This document shows, in pieces, positions 43,109-54,609 of a DNA stretch of 64,000 nucleotides. The translations under genes were made by a program, and so were the position numbers. This stretch comes from Peltaster fructicola (Eukaryota > Ascomycota > Dothideomycetes). Every line of letters begins with the position of its first letter. Positions within the stretch are counted from its first letter, which is position 1. Below the pieces are notes generated by a model. The model was not told the DNA's origin, searched no databases, and worked only from the letters and a program-made list of their open reading frames with translations. The DNA lies in NCBI GenBank assembly GCA_001592805.2, contig CP051141.1, positions 2,480,001 to 2,544,000 of the forward strand, written 5' to 3'.

Positions 43109-44592
43109 CTACTTAGAGTATTGAAAGTTCCCGAACGTGTTTCCCACATTCAGACCATGTTGCAGGACAGCATGTGATGAGGTCGGCGTCGAGGGGTTGT
43201 GCAGGCCGTTGGTCTGTTGCTGTGGTGTAGCTGCCCCTTGAGCAGCGAAGAACTCTTCACGGTACTGCTGTGAAGCAGGGAGCGGCACACCATGTAGGCC
43301 GTAGATCTGGTCGGCAAGTTCCTCTGGCAGCTCCTTGTTGAAGATCTTTGTGCGCATTGCCCAGAAGACAGAGCCAGTCAGCCATGCATCAGAACCTCCT
43401 GTATGTGCAGGACCAATACGTAAGCATCCAAGTATGTCCGCTAGGTCTTGAAGTCCAGACCGTTGACCTAGGTCGTTGATTATACGCGAAGCTTCTTGGT
43501 TCAGCCTACCAGTGTTGTGCATACGCTGAGCATGTCTGAGGAGAAACTTGATGTCCCATAGCCTTGGGAAGAAGGTCTTGACTATATCGAAGAAACCAGC
43601 TTGATCTTCGGGCAGACCGTCTGATGTAAGGAGCTTTATGAGGTATCCAAAGTCGTAGCCACTGTGGAAAGACAACCAGTTGACTTCGTCCGAAAACACA
43701 AGGCCGGAGGTGGTGAGTACAGAGCCGAAGGTATCAAGATCTATACCTATCTCACGGTTCTTCTCGAATTCGACGCCACTTGACTCCAGTAGAGCTATCG
43801 ACGGTTCCGAAAACATATCTTCTGTGAGACTGAACTTGAAGTTGAAAACCCATGTACACGGCAGATACATGAGGTTGTTAGTGTAAGGACTCTTTCCGTT
43901 CAATTGTGCCATGATGGAGGGATCTGGATGTTGAGGTGGCAGCTCGCCATCTGCTGTCCAAAGGGTGATGCCTAGCTGTATAGGCTTGAGAAGGTCGACA
44001 TTCGCTCGTAGAGTCTGGTAGTGATATTCCGCTTTACTACCAGCGAAATTGCCTATCGGTCGTGCGACGATGCCTGGAAACTCTGCGTCCTATCATCTGT
44101 GTCAGTACCGGACCGCAATGCTACGACCTGACACACCATTGACACGTAGGTATACTTCGTGACCAGTTGTCGCAGTACAGCCATCTCTTGTTCAAGATTG
44201 TGTCTCCAGACCTGCCGTATCCTGCCTGCCGTGCCTGACTTCGCGTCCATGCTAGCAGCCTCGAGTTGATGTGCAGAATGTTCTTGCATTGCAGCGCCTC
44301 GTGCGAAGCCTTGCTGCGCTGCTACCGAAGCCAGCCCTTGACCTTGGCCTGGGAGCGTAGCACCATTGAATACGGACCCGCCAACGCCTGGCGCGAACGC
44401 ATTGCCGCCGTATGATGACGAGGGAAAGGGCGAGATTCCTGCGCTGCCGAATGCATGCTGTGTATTGAAGCCGCTAGGTATTGATTGCGACGGATAGTGT
44501 GAAGGTTGTGGGATAGTGTGCTGAGGATTAAGGTGCGCAAAAGGGTTGGACATGTGTGAGGCATGCATACGGCCCATCGTGGCCGGAGGCAT
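43109..44592 (-). CDS. POP2: CCR4-NOT deadenylase Pop2/Caf1
   Basis: Two exons (44592-44137, 44089-43109), intron 47 nt, about 478 aa. The intron falls exactly before the first catalytic motif: VSM joins DAEFPG, placing Asp-153 and Glu-155. The DEDD set continues with Asp about 298 in FHSGYDFGYL and Asp about 386 in HTGGSDAWLTG, so the 3'-5' poly(A) nuclease should be active. SKAEYHYQTLRANVDLLKPI, the Caf1 hallmark, lies between. The 150-residue N-terminus is a Pro, Gln, Gly and Ser-rich disordered tail with HNLEQEMAVLRQLVTKYTY starting the fold. The C-terminal 50 residues are also low-complexity. Pop2 shortens mRNA poly(A) tails in the cytoplasm. Confidence 0.96.
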
Positions 44593-45014
44593 GTTGAGGG
44601 ACTTCCAGTGAGCTGCTGTATGGCTTGTCGCGTGTGCTGTGAAGTCGATCTTCCGCGCAATTGGATGAGTCGTAGGTGAGATTTATGCCACGACTTTTGA
44701 CATTCGCGATTCATCAGAACAGCTAGGAAGCAGCAGGTTGTGTCTTCGGATCGTGATTGAAGTATCATTACATTGCTCTCGTCTACATTGTATCTGGCAA
44801 TCGCAGGCAAATCTGCACTTGTAAGTCTGCGCACCAAAACATGTGCGCGTACGTATATTTGACTTCCTTCTGGCTCCCAACAATCTGCTCTCGGGAGCCT
44901 GAGCACGAGCATATGTGTCGCTCGACAGTCTGCTCTGTGGTCATAGTAAGACAAGCCGAGATACAAGGGCAAGCAAGTCTGTCGCCCAGTCCCTTGCAAC
45001 ATGTAATGGGAATA
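44593..45014. other. Intergenic region, BUB3 3' flank and POP2 promoter
   Basis: 422 bp; both neighbours are on the minus strand. No repeat or motif seen. Confidence 0.6.
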
Positions 45015-46121
45015 TCATTTCCCTTTGCCCTTGAGCTCACCTTCGGAAAATTCCCTGATATAAATCTTGATCTGACCCTGGTCACATGCGGTATCTTCTT
45101 GTCCATCTTCGAAGCCGGGACTGACACCAATGGCTAGCAGTCTACCGTCTGGACTGAAGTCAACAGCAGCAATGGACGCTGGTAGCCGAGGATACAGCTT
45201 TATCCTCCTCTTCAGCGCTGCATCCCATACTGCTATCACGCCATCTCCTCCGGCTGTCACGAAGCTTGTTGTGTGTACAGGGTTGAAATTGAGCGCGTTG
45301 ACCGGGTATACAACATCCACCTCGTTCTCCGTGCCGTCCTCTCCTGCCGCAAGTGTGGTTTGGCGGTGGCATTTGAAGGCATACGTCTTCGATTGGTCCT
45401 CAGGGTCAAACCAGTCTACGGCTACTCGACCTTCAATACTGCTAGTGACGAAGCCTGTGCCATCCGGTATGGTGGTCACTGCTCTTGTCATAAACCGTAG
45501 ACTGCTTTCTCGCTCTTGCCAAGGTGCGATGTGTAGAGTTTCGGCGTTATCGTCTTCTGGTGACGTCCTCGTCGACTCTGTCTGCTCGCTGAGCATCTTT
45601 AGAGCGCGTAGATCGTATATTGAGATGTGTCGTTCCGCCATGGCAACCACCACTCGCGCTTCGGTCAGAGCCAATGCAAAAGGCTTCGCCTTGAGAGCAA
45701 CTCGGATGAATGATCGCCCCTCTGAGTCCGCCAGGTTGTGTATGTGTAGCGTGGCATCCCAGCTCGTGCTTACGAGGACATTATGTGTTTTACTGTATGC
45801 GATCTTGTTGCTCGCGCTTCCATGTGTGCTGAGCACTATCTGACTGTCGTCGTCGCTGGTGAGGTCGATTCGTCGTACATCTTGGTCAAGACCTACTGCA
45901 TAGATGGCGGAGTCATCTGCACCAAAGCACGCGTCTAAGACAGGTGCTCTGCAGCGAACGCTTCGCTCAAGCGTATATGCTTGTGGTTGATCTCCATTTT
46001 GGCGGTATATCGTTATGGTGCTATCCCAACTGGTCGCCAAGAGACGAGAACCTGAAGGCGAGAATTTCACGCTCGAGATCGCGTCGCCTGGCGCTGTGTC
46101 GAGCTCGTATGGGCTGCTCAT
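45015..46121 (-). CDS. BUB3: Spindle checkpoint WD40 protein Bub3
   Basis: Intronless, about 368 aa from the ATG at 46121 (in-frame codons upstream lack a better start). Bub3 binds phosphorylated MELT repeats of the kinetochore protein Spc105/KNL1 and recruits Bub1 and Mad3. The family signature SSIEGRVAVDWFDP with KTYAFKCHR is present, as are the first-blade ISSVKFSPSGSRLLATSWDS, RAPVLDACFGADDSAIYAVG, LVSTSWDATLHIHN, and the last-blade VNALNFNPVHTTSFVTAGGD and AAVDFSPDGRLLAIG. A Gln/Asp-rich insert DDDSQ and a short Lys-rich tail complete it. Divergent from GPN2 across 227 bp. Confidence 0.96.
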   Translation of the reverse strand: MSSPYELDTAPGDAISSVKFSPSGSRLLATSWDSTITIYRQNGDQPQAYTLERSVRCRAPVLDACFGADDSAIYAVGLDQDVRRIDLTSDDDSQIVLSTHGSASNKIAYSKTHNVLVSTSWDATLHIHNLADSEGRSFIRVALKAKPFALALTEARVVVAMAERHISIYDLRALKMLSEQTESTRTSPEDDNAETLHIAPWQERESSLRFMTRAVTTIPDGTGFVTSSIEGRVAVDWFDPEDQSKTYAFKCHRQTTLAAGEDGTENEVDVVYPVNALNFNPVHTTSFVTAGGDGVIAVWDAALKRRIKLYPRLPASIAAVDFSPDGRLLAIGVSPGFEDGQEDTACDQGQIKIYIREFSEGELKGKGK

Positions 46122-46348
46122 GTTTGGCGCGCAAGCAGTAGCACGGTATGCAGATGTTTTGAGTTGATTGTAGGTGTGTGAAGCGACCAATCAGAACGTG
46201 CACTCGTCTTCTAGAAGGTTGGCGGAAGCCATGCCTCTCACCACGTTGATTTCTGGTCTATGCGACACATCTAGACAGATGTTGCTTCAGGCATGCGAAA
46301 CCCTTTGAGAGGGTCATAACATGACAGATCACTGCATTGCTCACCGAC

Positions 46349-47688
46349 ATGAAGACATTGATTCTACCGATCGGTCCTCCGGGAGCCGGCAAGAGCACGT
46401 TCTGCGATGGTCTGCAACAGGTTCGCCATACGCATAACTCAGTCGCCAGATGCTAAGATCTCGCAAGTTCATGACTGCAGTCAACCGTAAATGCAGTGTT
46501 GCGAACCTCGATCCTGCTAACGACAATATATCTTATGCCGAAGTGGCAGCTTTCGACGTGAGGGAGCTGGTAGATGTGGACGAAGTCATGGAGCGCGAGG
46601 AACTTGGCCCCAACGGCGGTGTCTTGTGGGCTATGGAAGAGCTTGAAGCTAACTTCGACTGGCTTGTCATGCAATTGAAGCACTGCGGTGAGCTCGAACG
46701 AGGCTGTATATCTACCGTCACTCACTGTCCCTCCAGAAGATACTGTCATACTGGATCCACCGGGACAGCCTGAGTTGACCAGCCACCATACAGCACTTCC
46801 CAAGATCCTGACCAAGATCGAAAAGCTTGGCTATCGTGTAAGTACTCAGCCTCCATGTGCATATCATGCTGACCATAACTAGATTGTCGTTGTACAGCTG
46901 CTCGATTCTGTAGTGCTCACTCGTCCTTCATTGTACCTCAGCAGTCTCTTGCTCTGCGTACGAGGCATGCTCCATCTGCCGTATCCCATAGGTGAGGATA
47001 TCTGGATATGAATGCAACAACGCTAACTCTCCAAGTCAACGTTCTGACCAAGATGGACAACCTCGTGACAGTGGGAGGTCGAGACTTACCGTTCAACCTG
47101 GATTTCTACACAGAGGTTCAGGACCTAGATCAGCTTTTGCCAGCTCTCAGTGCAGAAATGTCACTCCCAGAAGCGTCTCAAGAACGATGGGACAGACTCA
47201 ACGAAGCACTGATCAATCTGGTTTCAGATTTCGGCCTGGTAGGCTTCGAGACATTGGCTGTCGAAGATCGCGCGAGTATGGCAGCCCTGTTGAGAGCTAT
47301 TGATCGCGCAAGTGGGCAGGTCTTTGCCAACACTCTTGCCACAGACGAGCAGGGCAGGACACTCAACGACGAGGCATCGATCTGGGCACAAGCCATGTCT
47401 GATCACTGGGCTGGTCGACTCGACGTGCAAGATATCCAAGAGCGTTGGATCGACAGGAAGGAGGAGTTCGACGAGATCGAGCGTAAGGCGTGGGAGGACG
47501 AGGCCAAAGAAGCCACAGCAATGGCTTCTGAGAGAAACACCGCTACAGTGGTACGCAAAGACGCCTCTCCAGACGACCAAGACATGGTCGATGACGACGA
47601 TGAATTACTACAAGAGCAAAGACGATGGAAGCAACAGCAGAAGGGCACTGCAGCTCACGTACACAAACCAGACACCAAGAGGTCGTAA
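46349..47688 (+). CDS. GPN2: GPN-loop GTPase 2
   Basis: Five exons (46349-46420, 46468-46687, 46737-46837, 46883-46991, 47036-47688), introns 47, 49, 45 and 44 nt, about 384 aa. GPN GTPases assemble RNA polymerase II and III before nuclear import. G1 is GPPGAGKST; the split between QQ and FMTAV matches the family. NLDPAND is the GPN2-type switch, ELGPNGGVLWAMEEL the GPN loop, and LDPPGQPELTSHH covers the G3 position, with Pro where many GPN proteins have Val or Thr. VNVLTKMDN is G4 (TKMD), rebuilt across intron 4. The C-terminal helical tail ends in a Gln/Lys-rich stretch. The first donor, GTTCGC, is weak. Confidence 0.92.
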
Positions 47689-47919
47689 TTCTTGAGGTAC
47701 ACTAGCAACAAGCCAAGACTGCTGTGGACAGGTGATGCTACACGAGGACGATATCGTGATCTCAACGACAGCTGCAGTCACATCCCAACTGAGGGCGACA
47801 CTATGTAAAAGTGTCGCTTTTGCGATCATAGTAATGATCTATGGACAGTATACTGATGTTCAGCTATCCTGGAACCCAGCTAGAGCATCTAGCTGTTAGT
47901 GCTGCCTCTTGAGGGCTCA

Positions 47920-48327
47920 CTACCTGGTGACAGTTGCGGTCGCCGCTGGCTTCTCGTTCTCCTTGACGACTTGAGCACCCTGAGCCTCTCGCGCGAGCTG
48001 TTCCTCAGTCTTCTTGTTGCCATGAGATATCAAACGGTTGAGGAAGCTCCCAGGACGGCCCTGTGGTTTCGTCAGCATTGCTACAGCGACGCATTAGAAA
48101 CTACTCAGCAGCAGTACTCGCCTCGTTATGACCCTCAGCCTCAGCACGCTCTATCTCACGATGTAGATGACCGTGGGTCTCCTCGTCAACATCATTCTCA
48201 TCGTCAACCTCGTCGAAGGTTGCTGATAGCAAGTTAGCTCGTGTGACAGCATAGCCTAGGCTGCCCTCGTACGGTTCTTATCGTGGAGCGACAGCTTTCG
48301 CTTGATCTTCTCTCGGATGTTCTGCAT
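47920..48327 (-). CDS. Small 98-aa acidic/basic conserved-looking protein
   Basis: Three short exons (48327-48273, 48222-48122, 48060-47920) with 50- and 61-nt introns read continuously to a TAG. The ATG has a good context (CCACAATGC). Exon 1 is basic (MQNIREKIKRKLSLHDKN), exon 2 acidic (FDEVDDENDVDEETHGHLHR) and exon 3 begins GRPGSFLNRLISHGNKKTEE, an ordered-looking helix. The second intron appears to be GC-AG (GAG/GCGAGT). Three exons keeping frame with standard branch sites (GCTAAC, GCTGAC) make a real gene likely. I do not recognise a named family. No signal peptide or membrane segment. Divergent from GCP4 across 463 bp. Confidence 0.72.
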
Positions 48328-48790
48328 TGTGGTTGACTTCCGCTGGCTGGATGCTATCCTCGAGGCTTGCTGATCTCAATGCTTTGCTTGCAGAGTTTGT
48401 GACGAGAGGCTCCAAGACTTGGATTGCAGGTGGATGAAGTCGACAACTGTCGGTGACAGCTTAAATGCTCTACGTGGCGGAGTTGCAGTAGTGTGGGACC
48501 CATTCAATGTGCCTGAATCCTGATTGCCTCGATCGGCAAGAAGCCGTGTCGTCATTCTCGGACGTGGTTGCTGTGTTGATGATCGTAACCATCAACAAAG
48601 GACTGGAGTATCATGCTGCTCATCACACGACCAAACACTACAACGACTGTTTTGATGTAACAAAGAGTCGTGGGCGCGGCTGAATGGTGGCTTCCAGAGG
48701 TATGACGCCTTCCACATCACATCACCGCCATAACACATACGCGTAGCCAGCAGTAGTGTGGAATTGGTCGAGTTAGGGACGTGCGAGGCA
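48328..48790. promoter_or_regulatory. Divergent promoter region of the small gene and GCP4
   Basis: 463 bp between opposite start codons; no repeated motif or open frame with coding character. Confidence 0.5.
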
Positions 48791-50902
48791 ATGCTGCATG
48801 AGATTCTCCTGGCGCTTGCCGGGCATCCTTCACCACTTCTCGAGGGAAAGCAGAATGCCATCCCAGGCCTGGCGCTGTCGGCGTCTGAGCGACAGCTGTT
48901 GTCCACCATCGACACGCTCTCACGACTTCACAGACAGCTGAAGCAGCATCTCGACACGATCGTAAAGAAGCATCAGTCTATGATATGCCGGGCTGTAGCC
49001 ACCTCTCTTCAACAAACTCATCTAGAGCGTTTCCAGCTCAAGATTCTGGATGTTGAGGCAAGTATCCTTCGGAAGGACTCGAGCACTGTCGGTGCCTACG
49101 ACATCGTCCCGTTGGCGTATATCGTTGCTCAATTTGACGAATGGCAACGACGCATGGCATGGTACTATGAGCTGGCTACCTTCATTCTTCCTGTCGACCA
49201 TGAGCATGCAGCATGCTCGGGTGCAGCACTCATCGACAGACTACGTATTGACGCACAAACTGGCTTTCCCGACATTGAACAAGCTGCGATTGAGCTGAGC
49301 AGAGTTGCCGAGCTCTCCTGGCTGAAGCAACTTGCCTCCTGGCTGACGAACGGCACGATAAATCCTCATGGTAAGGACGACTTCTTCGTTCAGAGGGAGA
49401 AGAACAGTGAGGACCAGCTCATATTCCGACAATGTCGAGATCTTCTCCCTAAATTTGTGTCCAACGCTACGGCCACATCTATGCTCTTCATAGGTAGGAG
49501 TCTGCAGCAACTTTTGCAGAGCCAGGCAGGTTTCGACGGGCGAGCCTCAGGCCGAATCAAGACTGACATCGTTATCGGCACTCATATGAAGCTCCTCAGA
49601 GAGCTCACTCTTCCCGTAGTGGCAGCTCAGCTCAATCACACCATCGCAGCCATGAGGATATCGTTGTCACGAAACGTGCTTCAAGATCTACTTCCAATTC
49701 GAACAATGCATGTCGCACTCGAAGCACTGCGCAGATATTTTCTGCTCTCGGACAGCGACTTCGCAACCTGCCTAATTGCAGAGGCAGAACGGCGACTTGA
49801 ATCAAGATGGCGGAACATGGATCGCCTTGCGCAGATGGACCCTCTCAAGGCGCTGCAAGGTCTCTCTATTAAGGATACAGAGACTGGCCAAGTTCTCCGA
49901 CAGACCTGGAAGGTTATGGCTTCGACCGCACAGCAAGATATCGAAGATGATGTCCTCGAATTTGCTGAGAAGCACATCAGCTTGACCATTTCAAAGAAGG
50001 CACCGAGCAGACCTGCAACAGCTGACAGTGCTGCAGACGTCCGGCTACAGCTTTCACCGGTTGCATTCAATGACCTGCTATTCTCCACTCCAACAACCTT
50101 GAGCTTACAGATCAAAGCACCGCTCGATCTCTTCCTGTCAGCATTTGACGTGGGTATCTACACTCACATCAACGCTTATCTGCTATCCCTTCGAAGAGCC
50201 CAGCAGCGTCTTGAAGACCTATGGCGACGCAATCCTACCAAACGATCTTCTGCAGGCGCCATGCGCGAACATAATTCATCGCTACGCAAAGTCTGGGCGA
50301 GCTGCAGTGCAGCACTTCTGCTCTTGTCAGAGATGTCAGCATACCTGATCGCAACTGTAACAAACCCAAGTTTCAAGCACTACCAAGACTGGACAGGTCA
50401 GCATGAGCTGCAGCCCGTCGGCAACACTGAGGCAAATGGAGAAAAGGACGAAGAGAAGGTGCAGAAAGATCCGGAGACACTTGCAGCAGGACATCGAGCT
50501 TTTCTCGACTGCTTAGCCTATGCGCTATTGCTCACAGACCTTGGTTACACCAAAGCTATTCGGTCGCTGCTTGGTGTCGTGGAGCAAGTTACCTCAGTGT
50601 TCGTCAGATTTCTGGATGCACGAGCAAAGGACGGCTCAATCTCAGTCCAGACTGATGCACAACTCAGCGAGCAAGACAAGCTACAGGGCGAGCTCAACAA
50701 GGCATGCCTCAAGCTCGACACAGAACGACGTAATGTGGTTGCTCGGCTTCGTGATCTTCATCAGCAACGGGTCGGACCTGATCGGTATCTCGCTACCAGT
50801 AAGAGGTATACTGGAGGGTATGAACCGCTCAAAGTCGGAGGACTTGATCATCTTCTGATGAAGCTCGAGTATGAGCAGACCAGTGATGGTAATGTTGAGT
50901 GA
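48791..50902 (+). CDS. Gamma-tubulin complex component GCP4
   Basis: Intronless, about 703 aa from the ATG at 48791, which gives the GCP4-type start MLHEILLALAGHPSPLL (human GCP4 begins MIHELLLALSGYPG). The frame is open 11 codons upstream, but homology fixes this start. GRIP1 region: LDVEASILRKDSSTVGAYDIVPL, WYYELATFILP, LIDRLRIDAQTGFPDIEQ, and DDFFVQRE, all diagnostic of GCP4. GRIP2 region: LRRYFLLSDSDFATCLI and APLDLFLSAFDVGIYTHINA, then LRKVWAS...MSAYLIATV. GCP4 joins GCP2/3 in the gamma-tubulin ring that nucleates microtubules at spindle pole bodies. GCP4-6 are dispensable or absent in some yeasts, so retention here is typical of filamentous fungi. Confidence 0.92.
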   Translation: MLHEILLALAGHPSPLLEGKQNAIPGLALSASERQLLSTIDTLSRLHRQLKQHLDTIVKKHQSMICRAVATSLQQTHLERFQLKILDVEASILRKDSSTVGAYDIVPLAYIVAQFDEWQRRMAWYYELATFILPVDHEHAACSGAALIDRLRIDAQTGFPDIEQAAIELSRVAELSWLKQLASWLTNGTINPHGKDDFFVQREKNSEDQLIFRQCRDLLPKFVSNATATSMLFIGRSLQQLLQSQAGFDGRASGRIKTDIVIGTHMKLLRELTLPVVAAQLNHTIAAMRISLSRNVLQDLLPIRTMHVALEALRRYFLLSDSDFATCLIAEAERRLESRWRNMDRLAQMDPLKALQGLSIKDTETGQVLRQTWKVMASTAQQDIEDDVLEFAEKHISLTISKKAPSRPATADSAADVRLQLSPVAFNDLLFSTPTTLSLQIKAPLDLFLSAFDVGIYTHINAYLLSLRRAQQRLEDLWRRNPTKRSSAGAMREHNSSLRKVWASCSAALLLLSEMSAYLIATVTNPSFKHYQDWTGQHELQPVGNTEANGEKDEEKVQKDPETLAAGHRAFLDCLAYALLLTDLGYTKAIRSLLGVVEQVTSVFVRFLDARAKDGSISVQTDAQLSEQDKLQGELNKACLKLDTERRNVVARLRDLHQQRVGPDRYLATSKRYTGGYEPLKVGGLDHLLMKLEYEQTSDGNVE

Positions 50903-51758
50903 AATACCATACATTTAGGGGTATGCTTTGTGCAAGTTCTCAAGGTCGAGGCTGGACTGAAAATCACCTGTAAATTAGCGAAATGCCTAGAGATGATACG
51001 AACAGAACACCCACATATGCGCCACTTGGGATGATGTTCGCGCACATTAGTTCGCCCGCTGGCCAATATCGTCGTTTGCTGCTTGGCCGACCACAATGGT
51101 GTCTTTCCTAGCCAGCTGCTTGACGGCCGACTGACTTGTGAACGATTGAGTATGCCACACTCACCTGCGTGACAATGCTGCACTCCCATGTAAGGCATCT
51201 AGCATCTTGACTTGGCTGCTTACTGCTAATCTCGCATGCACACTTGCTTTTGTGTGAATGTCTCGGAAGATGCTGCTCACTACACATGTATAGGGTCGCG
51301 GGAGACAAACCATCTCAATGGCACGTGCTGTGTAGACATCCCGAAACAGCCTAGTGTGATCTCCTTATAATCCAGACACCAGAGGCCGGAGAATCATCTA
51401 CTACGGCTCGCAGGCGAAGTGTGCGACGCAGGCACTCTACAGCAGTGACATGAACCTGTCTTTCGCAGCGCCTGAACTTCATCGTGTCAATCCTTCCTCC
51501 AAACGAGCCAGAGCGTCGATCACCAACTAAGACCCTCTTCGCAGCGCCTACATTACTACTGCCACGCCGCAGGCCTGGAGACAAAGACCTTGAGCCCGCC
51601 CCACTCAAAGAAGGCTCACTTGAAACAGATATCCACCACTCCGTGAAAGACACTGTCGAACGACTTAATTCTCTGAAACACTCCTCGACAAAACCTTAGA
51701 CTCGGTCCGAGCATTCAAGGGAGCGCTCAAGGCGCATTGAGCGCCTACCTAGTCGACT
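50903..51758. other. Intergenic region and CLA4 leader, with hairpin and upstream open frame
   Basis: 856 bp. A 71-codon open frame (51484-51699, plus) starting MSILPPNEPERRSPTKT ends 59 bp before the CLA4 ATG; it may be an upstream ORF or chance. A perfect inverted repeat, GCGCTCAA/TTGAGCGC with a 6-nt loop (51723-51744), lies 14 bp before that ATG. The left part has no coding character. Confidence 0.5.
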
Positions 51759-54278
51759 ATGGCTGGGTCCTCGCAGCCATCCACGTACGTTGTCCCTCAT
51801 TCCAGTCATTTTCCTTTACCGTACTTACCTGCCCTGCTAGACTCTACCGCCCTGAACAATTCCTTGCCACGCGAGAGGCGCCTCGACCACCGAATGATCG
51901 CCCGACTGCCAATCTAGGACTCACTCCAAAGGTATACATGAATCCCGGCAATAACAATAGCAGCATGAACGGATTCGGCAGCTCGTCGACATCCCTCGGA
52001 CGTACAGAAACGAGCAGCGAGAACACCGTCGTCAAGGATGGCTTCGCGAAAGTCAAAGAGGAGGGCGCTGGCTTTATGAAACAGTTCTGGAACGAACGAT
52101 TCCTCGTCCTGCGGGAGAAACAGTTGGACTTTCTCAAATCAAATGCCACAACCAAGGTCGCAATGACGATATACCTGCGAGAAGTATCCAATGTGACACG
52201 CTCCGACAACTATCCTTACAGCGTTGAGTTGACGAGAGACGGCAACAAGATATGGATACTCAAGTTCGACTCGGACAATGAGGTTTATGGCTGGATCGAC
52301 TCGATATACGATCGCTGTCCGAGCATGGGAGGAGTCTCACATCCAACAGGCTTCTCACACAGGGTGCACGTCGGCTTCGATCCCGTCACTGGCGGCTTCG
52401 TTGGTCTGCCAGTAGAATGGGAAAGGCTGCTCAAGGGCTCCGCTCTCACTAAGGATGATGTGGCTAAAAATCCTCAAGCTGTCATGGAAGTCTTGCAATT
52501 CTACAGCGACAAGCTCGCGCCTCGAGCACAGGATCCGCAGACATATCCTTCACTTACGCCCACTCCGCCTGTGGACTCCGGGCGCGAGAAGCAACTCGGT
52601 TACTCGGCTGGCAACGGTGTTGCGCCACCTCGACCACAACCACCAGGATTCTCTCGTCAGGATAGCTACACGAGTCCATCTCGCAGTGGCTCAAGCACTC
52701 CATCAAACCAGTACGCGCGAGAAGGTTCCGCCGATCGATTCGCTGCTCCCAAGCGTGCTGACACCTCACCATCGTACGGATCAGACCCACAAAAGGCAGA
52801 GCAGGACAAAAGGCGGCAAGAGGATGAGCGCAGGAGGAACGAGGACTACAACAGCAATCTTCCCAAGAGCAAGACCCCTCTCGCGAAGCAAGAGCTTGGA
52901 GGCTATGGCGGCGATTCGAGCAGATATAACGCGACCAGACCTGCACCACCAGCACCAGGCGCAAGTAAGAACGGACAACCTGCAAGTGCGTTACCGATCC
53001 GAACACTCCAAGCACAGCGGCAGGCACCCTCACCACCTGGACAACAGACACCACAAAAGACGACAAATGGTTCGTCATATGCTAGCAAGCCTGCTACAAA
53101 TGGCACCACTCAACCACTCACACGGAAACCATCGGGTTCTAAGCAGACAACTCCTGGTGTCAAGCCACTGAATATTTCCACGAAACAGCCTACAGGCACT
53201 CCGAAGGATCCGATCAAGCAAGCCGAGCTGGCACTGACAAAGAAGGAGCCAAATGAAAAGCCAAAGGAGGTGCGAATGAGTGCTATGTCTGACGCACAAG
53301 TTATGGAGCGGCTGCGATCTGTCGTAAGCTTGTCAAACCCATTGGAGAGCTACAACAAGCAAAAGAAGATCGGTCAAGGTGCATCAGGCTCAGTATACGT
53401 TGCACGCATACGTGAGAACGCGCCAAGCAAGACTGCACAAGACGTTGTTCGACAATTCGGCCCACGCGCTCAGGTCGCCATCAAGCAGATGGACCTTCGT
53501 AGTCAGCCACGAAAGGAATTGATCGTGAACGAGATCATTGTCATGAAAGAGAGCAGGCACGACAACATCGTCAACTTCCTCGACGCTTTCCTACAAGAGG
53601 AGACCTTCGAGCTTTGGGTTGTCATGGAGTTCATGGAGGGTGGTGCTCTTACAGATGTGATTGACAACAACCCGTCCATTTCGGAAGCACAGATTGCAAC
53701 AATTTGCTTAGAGGTGAGTTGCTGTCTTATACATACACTGGAAAGAGTCATACTAACTATTACAGACCTGCAAGGGTCTCATCCACCTCCACGCACAGAA
53801 TATCATCCACCGCGATATCAAGTCTGATAACGTCCTGCTCAGCTCACGTGGCGCAGTCAAGATTACCGATTTTGGCTTCTGCGCCAAGCTCACTGAGACA
53901 AGGAACAAGCGAGCAACCATGGTTGGTACTCCATACTGGATGGCGCCCGAAGTCGTCAAGCAAAAGGAGTACGGGTCCAAGGTTGACATCTGGTCGCTCG
54001 GCATCATGGCCATCGAAATGATCGAATCCGAGCCACCTTACCTCAACGAAGAACCATTGAAGGCGCTCTATCTGATTGCTACCAACGGCACACCTAGACT
54101 GAAGAAGCCCGAGAAGCTCAGCAAAGAGTTGAAGGCATTCCTAAGTGTGTGCCTGTGTGTCGATGTTAAGAGTCGTGCTACCGCTGAGGAGCTTGGTCGT
54201 CATGAGTTCTTACAACATGGCTGCTCTCTGGCTAGTCTGAGTGAGCTGTTGCGGTTCAGGAAGGGCGGCAGTCACTAA
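51759..54278 (+). CDS. CLA4: PAK-family kinase Cla4 (PH-CRIB-kinase)
   Basis: Three exons (51759-51784, 51841-53713, 53766-54278) with 56- and 52-nt introns, about 803 aa. Exon 1 encodes only MAGSSQPST and the split joins LYRPEQFL. The PH domain (about 71-170; [30 protein letters not shown]) binds phosphoinositides; the CRIB (about 172-195, [17 protein letters not shown]) binds Cdc42. A 300-residue Pro/Gln/Ser-rich linker follows. Kinase: GQGASGSVY (about 520), [18 protein letters not shown] rebuilt after intron 2 (about 646), DFG, the activation-loop [10 protein letters not shown] and [14 protein letters not shown] before CRIB distinguishes Cla4 from Ste20. It controls polarity, septation and cytokinesis. 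Confidence 0.96.
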
Positions 54279-54609
54279 ATCTGCCTTGTGTCCCGGGTGT
54301 CGGCAGTCATATGCGATCATGCAGTTACGGGCCACTTCTTGTGGAGCTTTTATTGGGGCGTAAGGAGGTGTCAATAGGCATCGGAATGACTTGAAGAACG
54401 GAGCCAATGTCTAATGTAGTGGCTCGTTTCAAGCTGTGAAGTGCATAGATGAATGCAAGCTCGAATGCAAAAGTCATGATATCAATTGCTGTCTTGTAGT
54501 GATGTCGTGACTTCATGTCTGGTGGCCAAAGCTCAACCACTTCATGACTTCGATGTTCTGTCCTTCGCCATACCAACGGTCAACCGCAGCACATTGCATC
54601 ATTAGCGAG
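54279..54609. other. Intergenic region between CLA4 and the methyltransferase gene
   Basis: 331 bp of 3' flank and promoter on the plus strand; an in-frame ATG at 54544 could extend the downstream gene by 22 residues. No other feature. Confidence 0.6.
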
